Shown here piece after piece: positions 42,896 to 55,428 of a stretch of DNA of 64,000 nt; the stretch's first letter is position 1; the number at the start of each line of letters is the position of its first letter. Made by a program: the position numbers and the translations under genes. A model generated the notes under the pieces. That model worked only from the letters and a program-made list of their open reading frames with translations. It searched no databases and was not told where the DNA came from. Source of the stretch: Carettochelys insculpta (taxonomy: Eukaryota > Chordata > Testudines > Carettochelyidae); the NCBI RefSeq assembly GCF_033958435.1, contig NC_134138.1:207089298-207153297 (forward strand). The letters are read 5' to 3'.

Positions 42896-43336
42896 GGCTA
42901 TGGTTATACCAGTGAGTTTTGCAGGCAAAACCCTGGTTTTGTTGGCAAAACTAGTGGAACGTCCACACACAAAACGCATTTTGTCAACAATCTGTTGACA
43001 AAAGTCATCACTTCTGCCTATAACCTTCTGCCTCTCCAAGATGTGGAGGAATGCCTTTGTCAACAGAGTCTGTCAACAAAAACACTGTGTGGATGGTTTG
43101 GGGGACCCTTCTCTCGGCAAACAGGCCATCCAGGACAATGGGCATCCCTGTCTGCTGTGCTTCTGGGTGCCTGTTTTGTTGAGAGAATGGCCGGGCAGTC
43201 TGGCCGCTATGTCAAAAGAGCCCAGCGCTCTTCCAATTGGCTTTTGTGTGGCCACACTCTGTCAACACAAGTTCTGTCAGGAAATCTCTTCCAACAGTGA
43301 CTTCTGTTGACAGAGCGCTGTAGTGTAACCATATCT
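42896..43336. mobile_element. TTGACA-rich MITE
   Basis: The left end is GGCTATGGTTATACC and the right end, reverse complemented, is AGATATGGTTACACTAC. The flanks AGA and AGC could be a duplication with one change. It is a relative of 22591-23026, sharing GGGCAGTCTGGCCG, TTCCAATTGGCTTTTGTGTG and AGTGACTTCTGTTGACAG. Confidence 0.75.
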
Positions 43337-44179
43337 AGCGTGATAAAGTGTATTAACTGTGATAAAGTTATACCCTGATACCTTTTTAGTTGCTTATCTA
43401 GGAACTTCAATTAAAGTCACAACGTAATCTGCTCTTGTTGCTTTTTTCATGTAGTGATCAACATGCTAGTCAAAACAAGAGGGAAATATAATAGGTTATC
43501 TCAAAATTAATCTTCATTCACTGAAATCTGGATTGTAAACTATTTTAAAAGTTACACAGCATTGGTTTCTGAAAATTATACCTATACTCAAACCCATAAA
43601 AACTGCATTTCCAAGTTTATAACTTAGAAATTGCATATTACAAATGTGCTAAGCTCCATTTTTTTCTTGTTTAATATGTTTAATGTAGTTAATATTTAAC
43701 TATGGCTGACATACAGAGACAGGAAAGTCTTATACTGTACTTACTGATGTCATGATAATAGATACTGATCCTTGTTGAGTAAAATAGTAATTATAAAAGA
43801 AGGCAGCTCCACACAGAAATTTTTGGCTTACTGTTCCACCTGTCTAATTTGTTTTACTTTTCTTTTTTGAAATGGCAATACATTTGAAAAGCTTATGGAT
43901 TTATAGCTCTATGTCAGGGAGAACGTTCTTGCAAAGAGAAAGTGTAGTCATTGAGTACCACATTGACAATCCTGCAGAATATGGTGGAGTTCAAAATAAT
44001 TTGGGACCAGTGACAAATGTGCCATGAACCCCTTGCCCAGGAGCGTGAGTTATCAGAATAGTCTGTTATGAATTGCTAATATTATGTTATTATTTTTTGA
44101 CTGTGCTTGATTCTGCAGCATTTGTGGACCTAATCCAAACCATGCTGATGTCCATTGGGATGATCGTGTGCTTGTTTTC
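43337..44179. other. No gene recognised
   Basis: AT-rich sequence without a supported exon or repeat boundary. Confidence 0.5.
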
Positions 44180-44556
44180 ACTTTAAGTTGTTTGAAGAGA
44201 AGAACGAGGGGGAATTGGATAACAGCCTTAAGCTACCTGAATGGGGATTACAAAGAGGATGGAGCAAGGCTTTTTCAGTGGTGACAAATGGCACATTGAG
44301 GAGCAATGGTCTCAAGTTGCAGGGAGGGAGGTCTAGGTTAGATATTAGGGAAAACTATTTCACTAGGATGGTGGTGAAGCACTGGAATGCTCTAGGTGAA
44401 GCATATAGAGAGGTGGTGGAATCTCCATCCATCAAGGTTGCCCCAAGCTTGGCAAAGCCCTAACTGGGATAATTTAGTCGGTATTGGTCCTGCTTTGAGC
44501 AGGGGGGTTGACCTGATGACCTCCTGAGGTCTCTTCCAACACTATGATTCTAAGAT
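44180..44556 (+). mobile_element. CR1 LINE 3' end
   Basis: In translation it reads LRSNGLKLQGGRSRLDIREN then VVKHWNALGEAYREVVESPS, the C-terminus of CR1 ORF2. The 3' region ends TGACCTCCTGAGGTCTC, then CACTATGATTCTAA. It is 5'-truncated. It keeps the C-terminal frame that is shifted in the longer CR1 at 2950 and is a useful reference for reading the lesions there. Confidence 0.85.
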
Positions 44557-45907
44557 CTGCAAAAATAAAGATGGCCAGACTTGGAATGAGCTATCCTAAG
44601 AAATCTGTTGTCTATTTCAGTGTAGGTCCATTTACAAAAAAGTACCTGGAAAATGCTCTTTACAATGAGAAGAAATTCATCTACCCACCAGAAAATGTGG
44701 TTTTCCTCAACCTATTTCCCTCAGTTTACTGATAATATTTGACTTTGGATATGCAGTGATCTAACTCTAGAGTTGCTTGAATACCGGGGGGAGGGGGAGA
44801 AGTAAGGAAATTATTTGACCAGTATTGCTGACATTTCTTAAATAATTTATGCAGTGAAGAGCATTCATCTAGTCCCCTGACTTAATTACGTAAGTTGATG
44901 AAATTTAGGAAAATAGAAAGTTTATTTCACATGTAATTGACTTTGATTGGTCATGTCAAAATTTTTGATCATTTCTTTTTGTAACATGTAGTACATTGGG
45001 AAACAACTGGAGGTAAATCTCGACAGTGTAGGGCAGTGTTTGAACACCAAGACACTAATTAAAAGCCCTAAGAATTCTCTGTTCTGCTTAATTCCTATGC
45101 AATATTCAGACTATTTTAAATTTCATGCTATTATAATTACTTCAGTAAAATATATTAACACCATGGTAATAAATATAAATCATTACAATTGAGCTAGGCC
45201 ATTCTTAATGAAATAGATATGACAAATGAAACAACTGCTAGTGTTTGGCATGATTAATTAGAAATTTTGTAAAATTCAACTTGTCATTAACAAAGGACAA
45301 ATGTGTCCTCTGTCATCTTTACAGCAATATTACTGTATATCATCTCTACAGATGGAAAACAGTCTGCCGTGATGATCTTTCATTAGTGAATTGAGTTTCT
45401 TTTCTTTTCTTTTTTTAACTCCTGAATGATTGTATTTAACCCACAACATTTAGGATCAACTAGACATTATGATGTGGACAAACATAAAATTGATTCATTT
45501 ACACTACATGGTCAGTGTGTGCCTGCGCGCACACGCACACACACACAAGCGTATTTAGAGCATATCAGAGTTCCTTTATGAAATATACTTTGGGGGGGTG
45601 TATCGAAGATAAGTGAGAACTAGGAGTACAAATAACAAAAGTGAGATACTTATTATCTGCAGTTCAACAGAAGATAGTATATTTGCTACTTGTTAAGAAT
45701 CAAGCTGTGTTTTAATTCTCAAATATTTTACTATAGTTTTGGTTTGTTTTATGAATGAGATAACAGATCACAATCCTCCTGCTTGGAGCTATATTTGTAT
45801 TTTAGTTGAACCTCTTCTTATGGTAATGTGACATGGACTATATAAACTGGAGCTAAGGGTATTTGCACAACTCTATTAACTGTCTTTACTGTTGTGGTAG
45901 TGCCTTG
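44557..45907. other. No gene recognised
   Basis: AT-rich sequence with a short CA/CG run at 45525-45548. No exon or RNA gene is supported. Confidence 0.5.
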
Positions 45908-46255
45908 ATACTAGCCTGAGGTCAGAAACCTTTCCAAGGCAGAGTGCCAAAAATTTGACCTTTTGACTTCTATGTATGGGCCAAGGGCTGGTGATACTTT
46001 TTAAAGTCACAAATAGTCCTATTTACAACAGCTTCTTTAATAAACAAATAAATAAAGATGCAGATATTTACCATTTAGGTAGTGGTTGGTAGCATTAGCT
46101 GTTCTTTTGTTAATGCACAGGTGGCGTGGTTTGAGCGAGCTCCCAGATGCATGGAGGAGGGGTGGGACTGAGCTCCCACCTTGCATGCTGATGAAAATTG
46201 GCTCATGTGCCACTCTTGGCACCTGTGCCAAGGGGTTCCTGACCTCTGCACTAGC
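45908..46255. mobile_element. Non-autonomous hAT element, imperfect 8-bp duplication
   Basis: The element is 45916-46247. The left end is TGAGGTCAGAAACCTTTCC and the right end, reverse complemented, is AGAGGTCAGGAACCCCTTGG. The flanks ATACTAGC and GCACTAGC agree at six of eight positions. The internal GTGCCAAAAATTTGACC and the GGGCCAAGGGCTGGTGATAC string belong to a dispersed family with GGTCAGNAACC ends. No transposase is present. Confidence 0.6.
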
Positions 46256-46324
46256 ACATTGAAATCATGGTGGTACTAGGCACATGCCTTAATCTGCTGT
46301 GAATACGGGTATTGCATCTCTCAG

Positions 46325-46729
46325 TAACGGTAGGTCTACACAGCGCAGTTACTTTAAAATAACAGCTGTTATTTCAAAACAACTATTCTAGTACCTACAT
46401 GATACAACCGCTATTTCAAAATAATTTTGAAATGGCAGTTGACTTATTTTGATAGAGGTTAACGTCATTTCATGAGGAATAGTGTTTATTTAGAAATAAC
46501 TGTTTTGAAACAGGTGCTGTTAAGACAAGGAATAGGGCCTATCTTAAAATAAGCCATAGTGCATCCAATGGCTGTATTTTGAAAAAGGCTGTATGTGTGT
46601 AGCTGATGTGTTTTGAAATAGCTAGGTGCTGTTTTGAAATGCATTTTTGTGAGTAGCAGTGTTATTTCAAACTAAGTGATTTCGGAATAGCTTATTTAGG
46701 AATAAGGCTGCTATGTACACATACCTTAA
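46325..46729. mobile_element. Harbinger-like MITE, TAA duplication
   Basis: The element is 46328-46726 with TAA on both sides. The ends are CGGTAGGTCTACACAGCGCAG and, reverse complemented, AGGTATGTGTACATAGCAGC. The interior has many TATTTCAAAA/TTTTGAAATA blocks, an AT-shifted counterpart of the TATTTCGAAG motifs in the 15957 element. It encodes nothing. Confidence 0.65.
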
Positions 46730-47339
46730 GTGCATTTCTGCTTCCTTCTGGTGCTCACTGAAAATGCCTTCCAGCTTTCTGTCTCTTGAACAATTGCAGA
46801 AGACAGTACCCTCACAGAATCCGTACCGCATTGTATACTGAAATTAGACAGCAAAAACAAAATCATTACAAACCTATACTGTAACTCAAAATATTCATCT
46901 AACAGAATAAGAAAGTGTAGAAGCAACTCTGGGTGGATTTACCTGGACCTTGGATCCAGAGACCAGATTTTCAAAGATATTTAGAGGTCTAAAAATGTAT
47001 ATAGGTGCCTAGTGAGATTTACCAAAGTTTCTGAGGAGGTTAGGTACCTAACTCACTTTGGCACTTTTGTAAATGCCACGAGGTACCTAGCTGTAGTTTT
47101 AGACAGCTAAACATCTCTCTGACAATGTTGCCTTGTGCTTTGGAGTAACTTCCCTGCTTTAGAATCAAGTTTTACACAGGTCTGGTGACCCAGGTTAGTC
47201 AAGCCCAAGTGAAAGCATCTGCTCTACCTAAATGAACTGGTCATTCCCACATGGCCACATTAATGCTGGCAACCCCATAACCAAAGTTAGATGCTAGGAT
47301 TTCTGGGAGTATATCTCATGGCTCCTAGTATTGCTCTGA

Positions 47340-47582
47340 GCAATGCCCATGAATTATGAAATTATGATTATAATTATGAATTTAATTATGAATTAATTAA
47401 TTTAATTATGAATTAATTAATATAATTATATATAATTATATAATATAGTATAAATTATATTATATAATTCATATTTAATTATGAATGGTATAATATAATT
47501 CATATAATTATGAATTAATTAATATAATTATTAATTTAATTATGAATTTAATTAATTATAATTATGAAATTATTTCATAATG
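47340..47582. repeat. AT-rich tandem repeat (AATTATGAATTAATT-like)
   Basis: Variants of AATTATGAATTAATTAAT repeat through this interval, mixed with TATAATTATATA. Composition is almost entirely A and T. It is likely unstable in length between individuals. Confidence 0.9.
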
Positions 47583-49164
47583 TATTGTGGGAGAACTGGC
47601 CTGTTCCTCTCATGTCCTGTGAAAGTGTATTCTTCTTCTGCTGCCACAGTAAGCTCATAGATCTACATGCTTTCTGTCCACAAACTCCATTCCTGCTGGG
47701 GCCATAACACACCTCCATCTCAGTTTGTAATCCCAGTTTGCAAGGCATACAGCAGTACATATAATAAAGTAACATGCATGTGAGAATAAATCTGTAGCTG
47801 CATGCTTAATCTACACTCTCCCCCTGCCCGCAACATCCTTGGGTTGCTCCTGGATCTTGTGTGTTTGATGGGAAGTAAGGGAAAAGGTTACAAGTGGTGG
47901 CTTAGCTTCCACCTTCAGAAAAAGCAGAGTCCGTGCCACAGCATGTGATACTGTTCATAACAGCAGTTACAATGGTCATAAAGCAGCAAAATTCTCTCAC
48001 TTACACTCTGGCTCTGACGGCCCTTCCTCTCTGCACTGTCCCCTGGTTCTTCCCCTGAACAACTGCATGGATTCCACATACAGGACATGGTCATTTCCAG
48101 CCATTTCTAGCCATGGTCATTTCTCCTGTCTCCCTATTAGCAGGGTCTATGTGACTCCCCTCCAAAAATAAATCCATTTGGTGTCAACAGTCCATACCCA
48201 TTGGGCTCTATGCTCTGCTTGTGCCCGAGTACCTGGTCAAACCCCTTGTAGTAGGGCAAGTTGACTGTACATTTCCATATTTGCTGTTGACATCTTTTGC
48301 CTTGTGAAATAATGGTTTCAGCTTTTTATTCTCTTCCCATCTACTCAACGCCTGCCTCTTTGACAAGTTATTCTATGGGAGATTGTGCGGGGAGAGGGGG
48401 AGTTGATTTGAGGAGCATCTCTCCAAATTTTGGTCCTTACTGACCTTACATCCAGGCTTTGATCAGCCAGCAGCATTCTGCAATGAGAATCTCCTGGCTG
48501 GCCACTGTTCAGTCAGGTGTTGTGTAGAAATGGAGAAAAAGGTGTGGAATGTGAGGTTTAAATGCTGAGCTGGTGTGTGTAAATTGGTAGGTGACATACA
48601 GAGCCCAAGAAGAGAATCAGTAGAAAGGGAAGACACACGAGCCTGTGGGGGATTGTGGAAAGGCACTGGAGAACTATCAGCATCCAACTTCTGGAGGTTA
48701 CAACCTCCATCCACACTGCAAAGTACATGGGTTAAAGCTAACGTGAAAATGAAATCCAGGCTCTAGCCAGTATCCCAGCTGGGTAAGAGAGCCTGGATTC
48801 AAACCACATACATGGCTGGGTAAAAGTCTGTGCATGGACAGTGGAGGTGGGAGTTAGATAAGGACCTATTCTAAGTGTCTGCTTATTTACCCATTGCTCC
48901 ATCCTCAGAGAAGGCAGGCATAGAGAGGAATGAGCAGAACTTCAGTTCCACTGGCCAGCACAGCTGCGCTGGTGTAGGAGGTGCCATAATAGGTCATTAG
49001 TAAACTATGAGCACCTACAGCAAGATGCAAGAAAGAAATTGTGACAGCCAGATGTGTCGTAAGTCCAGTGCCTCCCTGGGCTACTCCTGGATTAGTGTAG
49101 TTTACACACCACCCTTTGCTGAAGTCTCTGCCTCCAGTCACAGTCTAGCCTTAGGAGTGCAGAA

Positions 49165-49262
49165 AAGGGTGCTACAGATTGAAACTCTCTCATCTGGCAA
49201 CATCCCTTGTCCAGCAGGACCACAGATGTTGCTGGACTGGAGAGTACCTGGAACTGACCAGA
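49165..49262. mobile_element. Short relative of the element at 37542
   Basis: GATTGAAACTCTCTCATCTGG and the following CAACATCCCTTGTCCAGCA resemble the CAGGCTGAATCTCTCT element. GTTGCTGGACTGGAGAGT mirrors its left part. The ends are not well defined. Confidence 0.4.
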
Positions 49263-51622
49263 GCAGGGGAGCCCTACAGGAGTGGAGCCCTGCTCCACTC
49301 CTCCAGGCAACCTAGGGGCGGGGAGCCTTAGGCATCCAGGAGGGTAGGTACAACTGTAGTATCATCCTTCTGCTTATGAATGTAGCTATTTTCAAGTAAG
49401 TTGGAGCTAAACAAACAGAAGACACCCCTCAATTAATGAATATTTTGCGTGGCTGTGTTTGGGGAAGTTTCTAATGGGGTTTTGTTTTGACTTTTTTGAA
49501 GGGATGATACCTTGCAAGTTAGGTATATACATAACTCTGAGCTCTGCGGTAACTGTGGAATGGCACTCATGTAGCTTGAGATATAGGGCAAGATACACAG
49601 GAGTTTTTGAATATTCTGATGCTGTCACTTTGGTCCCTATAACACAGCTCCTTCACTTATGCTAAGCCTGAAGTTAAAATAGAAGGGCATACACAGCAAT
49701 GAAAAGAGGCTTTTTGTCAAACACCCTCAAAATAAATCTTAACTGTACAGTCATTGACGTTTCTAAGAGGTCTAAGCCCCCTCGTTCCTAAGACTGAATG
49801 TGGAACTTTGTGGTGAGGTAACTTAGCTACAGTCTTTGGCAGCAATTTTGCCTGTTAAATGAGACCATATTTTTGAAAAGTTGAAGTCACAAATGCAGTG
49901 AATATTGGTTTCAGTTGTTGTGCTGGCTCTGGGGCCACGTATGGAAGACATGCTGGACTCATAAATACAGCAATAAAACTTCAGATGACTGGGGTGCTAT
50001 TTTTCCTCACAAGTTTTGAGTTTGAAATCTTGCTACCAACAGTGTAGTGTGCAGTGCCTTTGTGATTTGTTCTATGTTTTTAGCAACAGCGGGGAAAGAA
50101 ATTACATTGGAAAAAAATTACCAGGCTCACGTCTGAAGCATTTTATAGAATGAAATAGGGTTTATTATTGCTCAGTATTAACTGATTGACATTGAGAGAG
50201 AGATTTGTCTGAACCATTCTAATATCACTGGGCTTCTGCAAACACAAAAATAGATTTAAGTCCTGAAGGGCATCCAGGATCATTTCAATGTCACGTACAA
50301 GTTTGGCAGTCCTCCTTACTTTGATTTATTTGTTCCCTTCCTGAGTCCATAGCCTCCAGCACTATGATTTTCATAGTATTATGGATTTATCTATCTGTAA
50401 AAAGAGCCTTCTAATGAAGTAGTACTAAATGAATGTCACTTAAAATCACACAAACCTTTCATTTTCTTTCCAAATCTGCAACAAAGGTAATAAAATTATA
50501 AAAACATGCAACAAAAACATTAAATGATGCAATAAAACTATAAATACAGCCCAGCTGACAAAGGAACATGTAAAATTAGACTGTTCTTGTATCCCTTCCT
50601 CTCAATATAATTCTGGGCTTCAGATAATTCTCCTTTGCATTTCTGTATTTTATTCATTAGGCCTAATGAAATCTGCCCATAGGGGAAGAAACCTTTGGCA
50701 TTATAACTGATACGGCCAATTTTTTCAACTGAATATATGAGTACCTAATCATGGGAGACAGCCTGCATATGCACTGTAGGCAATTGATTAAGTGAACACA
50801 TATGAAAAATGTTGCTATTAGTAAACACAATGTTTGCACAGAACAAACTTAGTCTATTTAATAACCTGTAGCAAAATTGTACCATTTCCCCACTTTCTAG
50901 TCATTTTAAGGGACTTTGTCAACTTAAAACATTCTTTAAATCTTCTCTCTAAAATCTACTTCCCTTGTCTTGCTATGGATGGTATGGAATATTACTATCC
51001 CTGAAAAGGATTAGAGAAATATTAAATTTCTTTCTTTTCCAGTGTGCTTTGTGCATTTGACAGTCCATTTCAGTCAGTTTCACTGTCTCCCATGCCTAGC
51101 CCAGATAGTTCCTTTCCTTTTTGTTTGTGTGGCCTTTCACACAGCAATGGGGAAGAGAAAAAATATTGTTTCTAAAAATGGAAAGTGTAAGTGCAAAATG
51201 GCAGGAAAGGGCAGGGAATCTCCGAGGCAAACAGCATAGCCAATTCACTTCAGCTTATTGGCAATCTTCTAATTTTTTGGGCAAAGACAGAGAAACAATA
51301 ACCATATTTTAATGCCCTAGCTATTACTTGTACTGTTGAATGAATCCTGGTTCAACTACTTCTGTGGCCAGTTCCCTGATGGCTGGACAGTCTATTGGCT
51401 AGATCACGTAGCAGGCAGGCTCAAAAAAGGGCTGAATTTTGACACCATGTTCACCTTGTGGAAATAGATGAAAAAGCATATGCTTCCATTGAGCCTGAGG
51501 AAGAGGACCACCGGGCTTTTCCAGTCACTGAAAGATTCCTTGATTACCCACAATGCCAGCACTGACTGGATGCTCCTGTCTCATGGTTTCCCTTAGCTTC
51601 TGAGGAAGGGGCTGGGAGCTGA

Positions 51623-51842
51623 AAAAAATTAGGAAGAAGGGTGCTTTTGAAAGTGGGGTTTCCTTTTGAATGAATGCCATCTACGCAGCTGTTAAGGTTT
51701 CAAAATCAGCTCATCTGGAATCAAGATCCTGTGCAAGTATGCAAATGAGGTATGAGATATTTAAATACATGCCTTATTTGCATTTCCAATTGGCCGCCTT
51801 TGCATACCCCTTCTGAAAGGAAGGGGCAGTACAGCCACAGCC
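51623..51842 (+). mobile_element. Half MITE related to 20838-21438
   Basis: AGGAAGAAGGGTGCTTTTGAAAG matches, with changes, the centre of the element at 20838. The sequence then follows its right arm to the end CTTTCTGAAAGG-like, GGGGCAGTACAGCCACAGCC. The left arm is missing, so no duplication can be tested. Confidence 0.6.
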
Positions 51843-52225
51843 TATCTGGTACAAATGGTCCCCCTGAATCTCAGAATGAGAGAACCGTCCTACTTGATGG
51901 GAGTCTCTCCATTCATTGCTGCCATAGGGTTATCTTAGGGTGTTTGCTTGTTGCTCTCCCACGAAGTCTGAGACGCAAGTCAGGACTGCTGATTTGGATA
52001 ACAGGGCTGGCTCCTCCTCTGGTTGGCCAGCGCCTTGTTCATCTGGGCTGGTGCCGGGCATTGGCCAATCCCCTCTCCAGGACCTGCAACTTTCACCCTT
52101 CACCAGGAGGAGTCACTGCTTTTGGTCAATCTGCATCTAAGGGCAGGGGTCTGTGCTCCCCAGAAGAGGGTCCCACTAGTTCAGTCAGCAGTTCTCCATA
52201 ATAGCTCCAATCTCTGCCCAGGATC

Positions 52226-52640
52226 ACCAGACAGGCAAGTGGCAGGGCCAGACTAAGGGTGTCGAGGTGTGACTAGCTCCTGGTGATTAAAGTGAGTTCC
52301 AGCATGCCATATGCGATCTGGGCTACTCCAGTCAGATACAGGGCTAGCACAGGCATCCAGTGGTCTCAAGCCCACAGCCATTACCTCAAACATTTCCAGA
52401 AAAAAGGCCTCTGGATCATTGTCAGGCCTCATTTTTGCAAGCTTGATGGGGCAGGCACAGGCAGCTCCACTAGGGTTGTGGGTTGCAACATGGAGGCCAC
52501 CTGTTGCACCAGCTGCTGTTGTTGGGTGGCTAATTAATGAACTAGCTGTTGCTGTTGCTGTTGCTGGGCCACGTGCTGTAAGAGCTGTGGCTGCTGCTGC
52601 TGCTGCTGCTGCTGCTGAGCATTTTGCTCAGCCATTCACT
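52226..52640 (-). pseudogene. Ty3/Gypsy-type gag remnant (SCAN-like)
   Basis: Gag packages retrotransposon RNA in particles. On the minus strand an ATG at 52635 opens MAEQNA and a Gln run encoded by a CAG/CAA repeat. KMRPDNDPEAFF appears at about 52400-52435, close to the opening of the gypsy gag domain from which vertebrate SCAN domains derive. YLTGVAQIAYGML at about 52300-52340 matches the next conserved block. The frame breaks between these blocks (near 52395), and a stop interrupts the Gln-rich part near 52535. The rest of gag and pol are not recognisable toward 51850. Confidence 0.6.
52590..52617. repeat. (CTG)n microsatellite
   Basis: Nine CTG units. On the minus strand they encode the Gln run of the gag remnant. 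Confidence 0.95.
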
Positions 52641-55428
52641 TCAGCAGGGGCTCCACCTCACACCCACTTCTCTCTGTTTATTTTCCTTTGGAAAGTCCCT
52701 TCATCACGGCTAGGGCAATGCCCATACCCACATTCTCCACCATTTCTGGTCAGGTCCTTGGTGACTGGGTAGCCTTGTCATTAGATCACAGAGTATGTGG
52801 GCAGAAAAGGTGACGCACTGATCCCCCTGTACTCCTGGGTCTAGAACTACAACCTTTCCCCCACCCCAGTTAAGTCCTTAAATTTGGGGTGTGACCCAAG
52901 AGTCCAGATTCCCTGTAGTTGGGGCATCTCAGTTGGTTCCCCCTTTTTCCTAGAGAGGTAGGAGTGGGGCTTACTTGCTCCTGCAGCAGCTGGCCAGGCA
53001 GGTGCTAGTTCATGTCCTGAGACTGCTGAACTAGGCTCCTGCTTCCTTGCTAGTCAGGCTCCTTGTTTTCAATTCCCTCCAGGCCTGGTACTGGTTGCAG
53101 GTAAATGGGGGTGGGATGGAACTATCTGGCTTTCTTTAAGCTCTGGGGCGCCAAGTGCTCCTTATTTCACTCCCTCACAACTTCTGTAAGTCATCACTAC
53201 TGTGATGAATAAATCAACAGTGGTTAGGCATCTGGCGTGCTATGATGTCCTTCTGTGATGATCATAATAGTCTCATAATTTTGATGATCTCTCTTGTTTT
53301 TTATATTCACCTGTTGTCTTTTGTTGTAGACTTAAATTGTGAGCTTCCCGGAGCCTGGGTAGTGATTAGTACCTAGCACAATGGGGCTGGAGACTTACAT
53401 GCTACTGTACTATTGAATCTAATGGATACCTTATTCACACGTGAGGGAATCTGTGAACGGGTCTATATTAGAAAATTAGATCAGTGCAGCTGTCATTCAT
53501 CAGTGTGAAAAATCCACACCCCTGAGTGACGTAGTTAGGATGACCTACGACTCTGTGTAGAAAGAACTATCTCAGCAGAAGAATTCTTCTGTTGTCCTGC
53601 TACCACCTGCCATGATGGGAGAACCCACCCACTGACACAGGTAGCATCCATGCCAGGGATGGGCAAGATATGCCCTGCAGGCCAGATGGGGCCTGCCAAG
53701 CTTTTGGATTCAGCTGTGGTTCACTAGGACTGTCAGGCAGGCTCCCTGCCTGCTGCAATGCCAGACTGCTCACAGCAGCCCACTGCAGGGGCCCTGCACC
53801 TCTAACACCACGAGTCGCTCTCAGGCATTGGAGAAGAGACCTCATGTGCTGCCCCCACCCCCAGCACAATCCTTGACACTCCCACTGGCTGGAGGATTGT
53901 ATTGGGGGCAGAGGCAGAGCAAAATATCTCCACCACTCCCAGCATGCAGCACAGAGCCAGACAGTCCAGGCAACTCTCAGCAGCTTGGGGCTGCAGCAGG
54001 CACGGAGCCTGCCTGAGGGGTCTCACTGTGCTGCTGGCCAGGAACCACCTAGGTAAACACCTTCTGGCCAGAGTCTGCCTCTGGCAGCCCAACCCCTCCC
54101 ACACCCCAACTCTTTGCCCCAGGTCAGCACCCCCCACTTTCTCTTCTGTCCCAGGCCACAACTCACTCTCAGACCTTGCACTCCCCCTCCTACACCTCTT
54201 CCCCCATCAAAAATTAGTGCCTGGTCTATGCTGAAGTACTACTGCAGTGCTGCTGTAGCATTTCAAGTGTAGACAAGCCCCAACACCCCCAACTTTAGAT
54301 TGTATCAAATTAAATGTGGCTTCCCTTGCCTGCCATTCGAGTGAAATATATCTGAGCAGTGCCTATTGCTGTGAAGCATGGGTAACTTTCTTTCCCCATC
54401 CTTCATGAGGAGCCTCAAAAGTAGAGAGTAGAAACAAGCATCTCAGGTTATGGTGAAGAGGAGCTACTCACGACTGCACAGGACCAGGCCTTTAGTGGGA
54501 AGCACTTGTGCTATAATAATTGCTGGAATTTCTGATGCGTCCTGAAAGTGTTGCTTTACAGAGTCTTTAATAAGATTGTCCTCCTGTTGTAGATATACTG
54601 AGCAAGGAAGCTGATCCCAGCTGTTACCCACTCCAACCAATAAAAGTAAACTCTTTCATACTGGCAGCTGACAAGGTCCTTTAAATATCACATCACCCAC
54701 ATTGTGCCATTATCCACATTTCTTTGTGATATTTCAAAATTAGATTGCTTCGTAGGAACAATAAAAAACAGCAGGGCCAACCTGAGTAAAAAGAGGCACC
54801 ATCTACCATCAGCAAACTGACCACCTTTCTGACTCCTGGGTGAGGGAGGGGGGCTGGTTCCATACTCCCAGAAGGGGTGGAGCCTCAAGTGGAAAGGTTG
54901 GGGCTGGGCAGCCAGGCTTGGCACCATTTGGACTGTGCTCTCTCCTCAGCACCATTGAGACTGTTGCTGGTGGGGCTCTGCAGTGTGCTGTGTGGGGCTC
55001 TGATGGCAATTTAAAAGGACCTGGGACTCCAGCTGCCATCATTGCCACAAGAGCAGTAATGGCAGACAGAAGCCTCAGCCTCTTTGAATCACCAGACCCC
55101 AAGAAAATTGTCCCTTGCCACCCCCTCCCACCCACCTACATGCCCCCATCAACAGGTTTGGAAACCATAAATAGATGGTAACTACAGGATTGAACAACAG
55201 ATCCACCTAGGTCAAGCCATAGGCTGTACAATATATGCCTGGCAATGCTATGTCTTCATGGGATTTTCCCATGCCATATCCAGATCTTGATCATCATCCG
55301 GACTTTTAAGATACTGTAGTTTTCAGAACACAGTGTGAAATCCTGGCTCCATTGAAGTCAATGGCAAAACTCCCATTGACGTCAAATGGCCTAGAATCTC
55401 ACCTGTATTTTAAATTTGGACAGTAATC
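52641..55428. other. No gene recognised; two small repeat scraps
   Basis: At 53335-53405, TTGTGAGCTTCCCGGAGCC and TACCTAGCACAATGGGGCTG recall an old SINE/LINE tail common in reptiles. At 54219-54280, CTGGTCTATGCTGAAGTAC and AAGTGTAGACAAGCC look like the two ends of a very short MITE. The GC-rich frames at 53600-54234 and 54809-55181 have no domain. Confidence 0.4.

Larger units (their letters stand above)
46730..51622. other. No gene recognised over 4.9 kb
   Basis: Apart from the AT-rich tandem block at 47340-47582 and a small DNA-element scrap at 49165-49262 I see nothing that I can name. Open frames such as 49007-49315 (plus) carry no domain. Confidence 0.45.
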
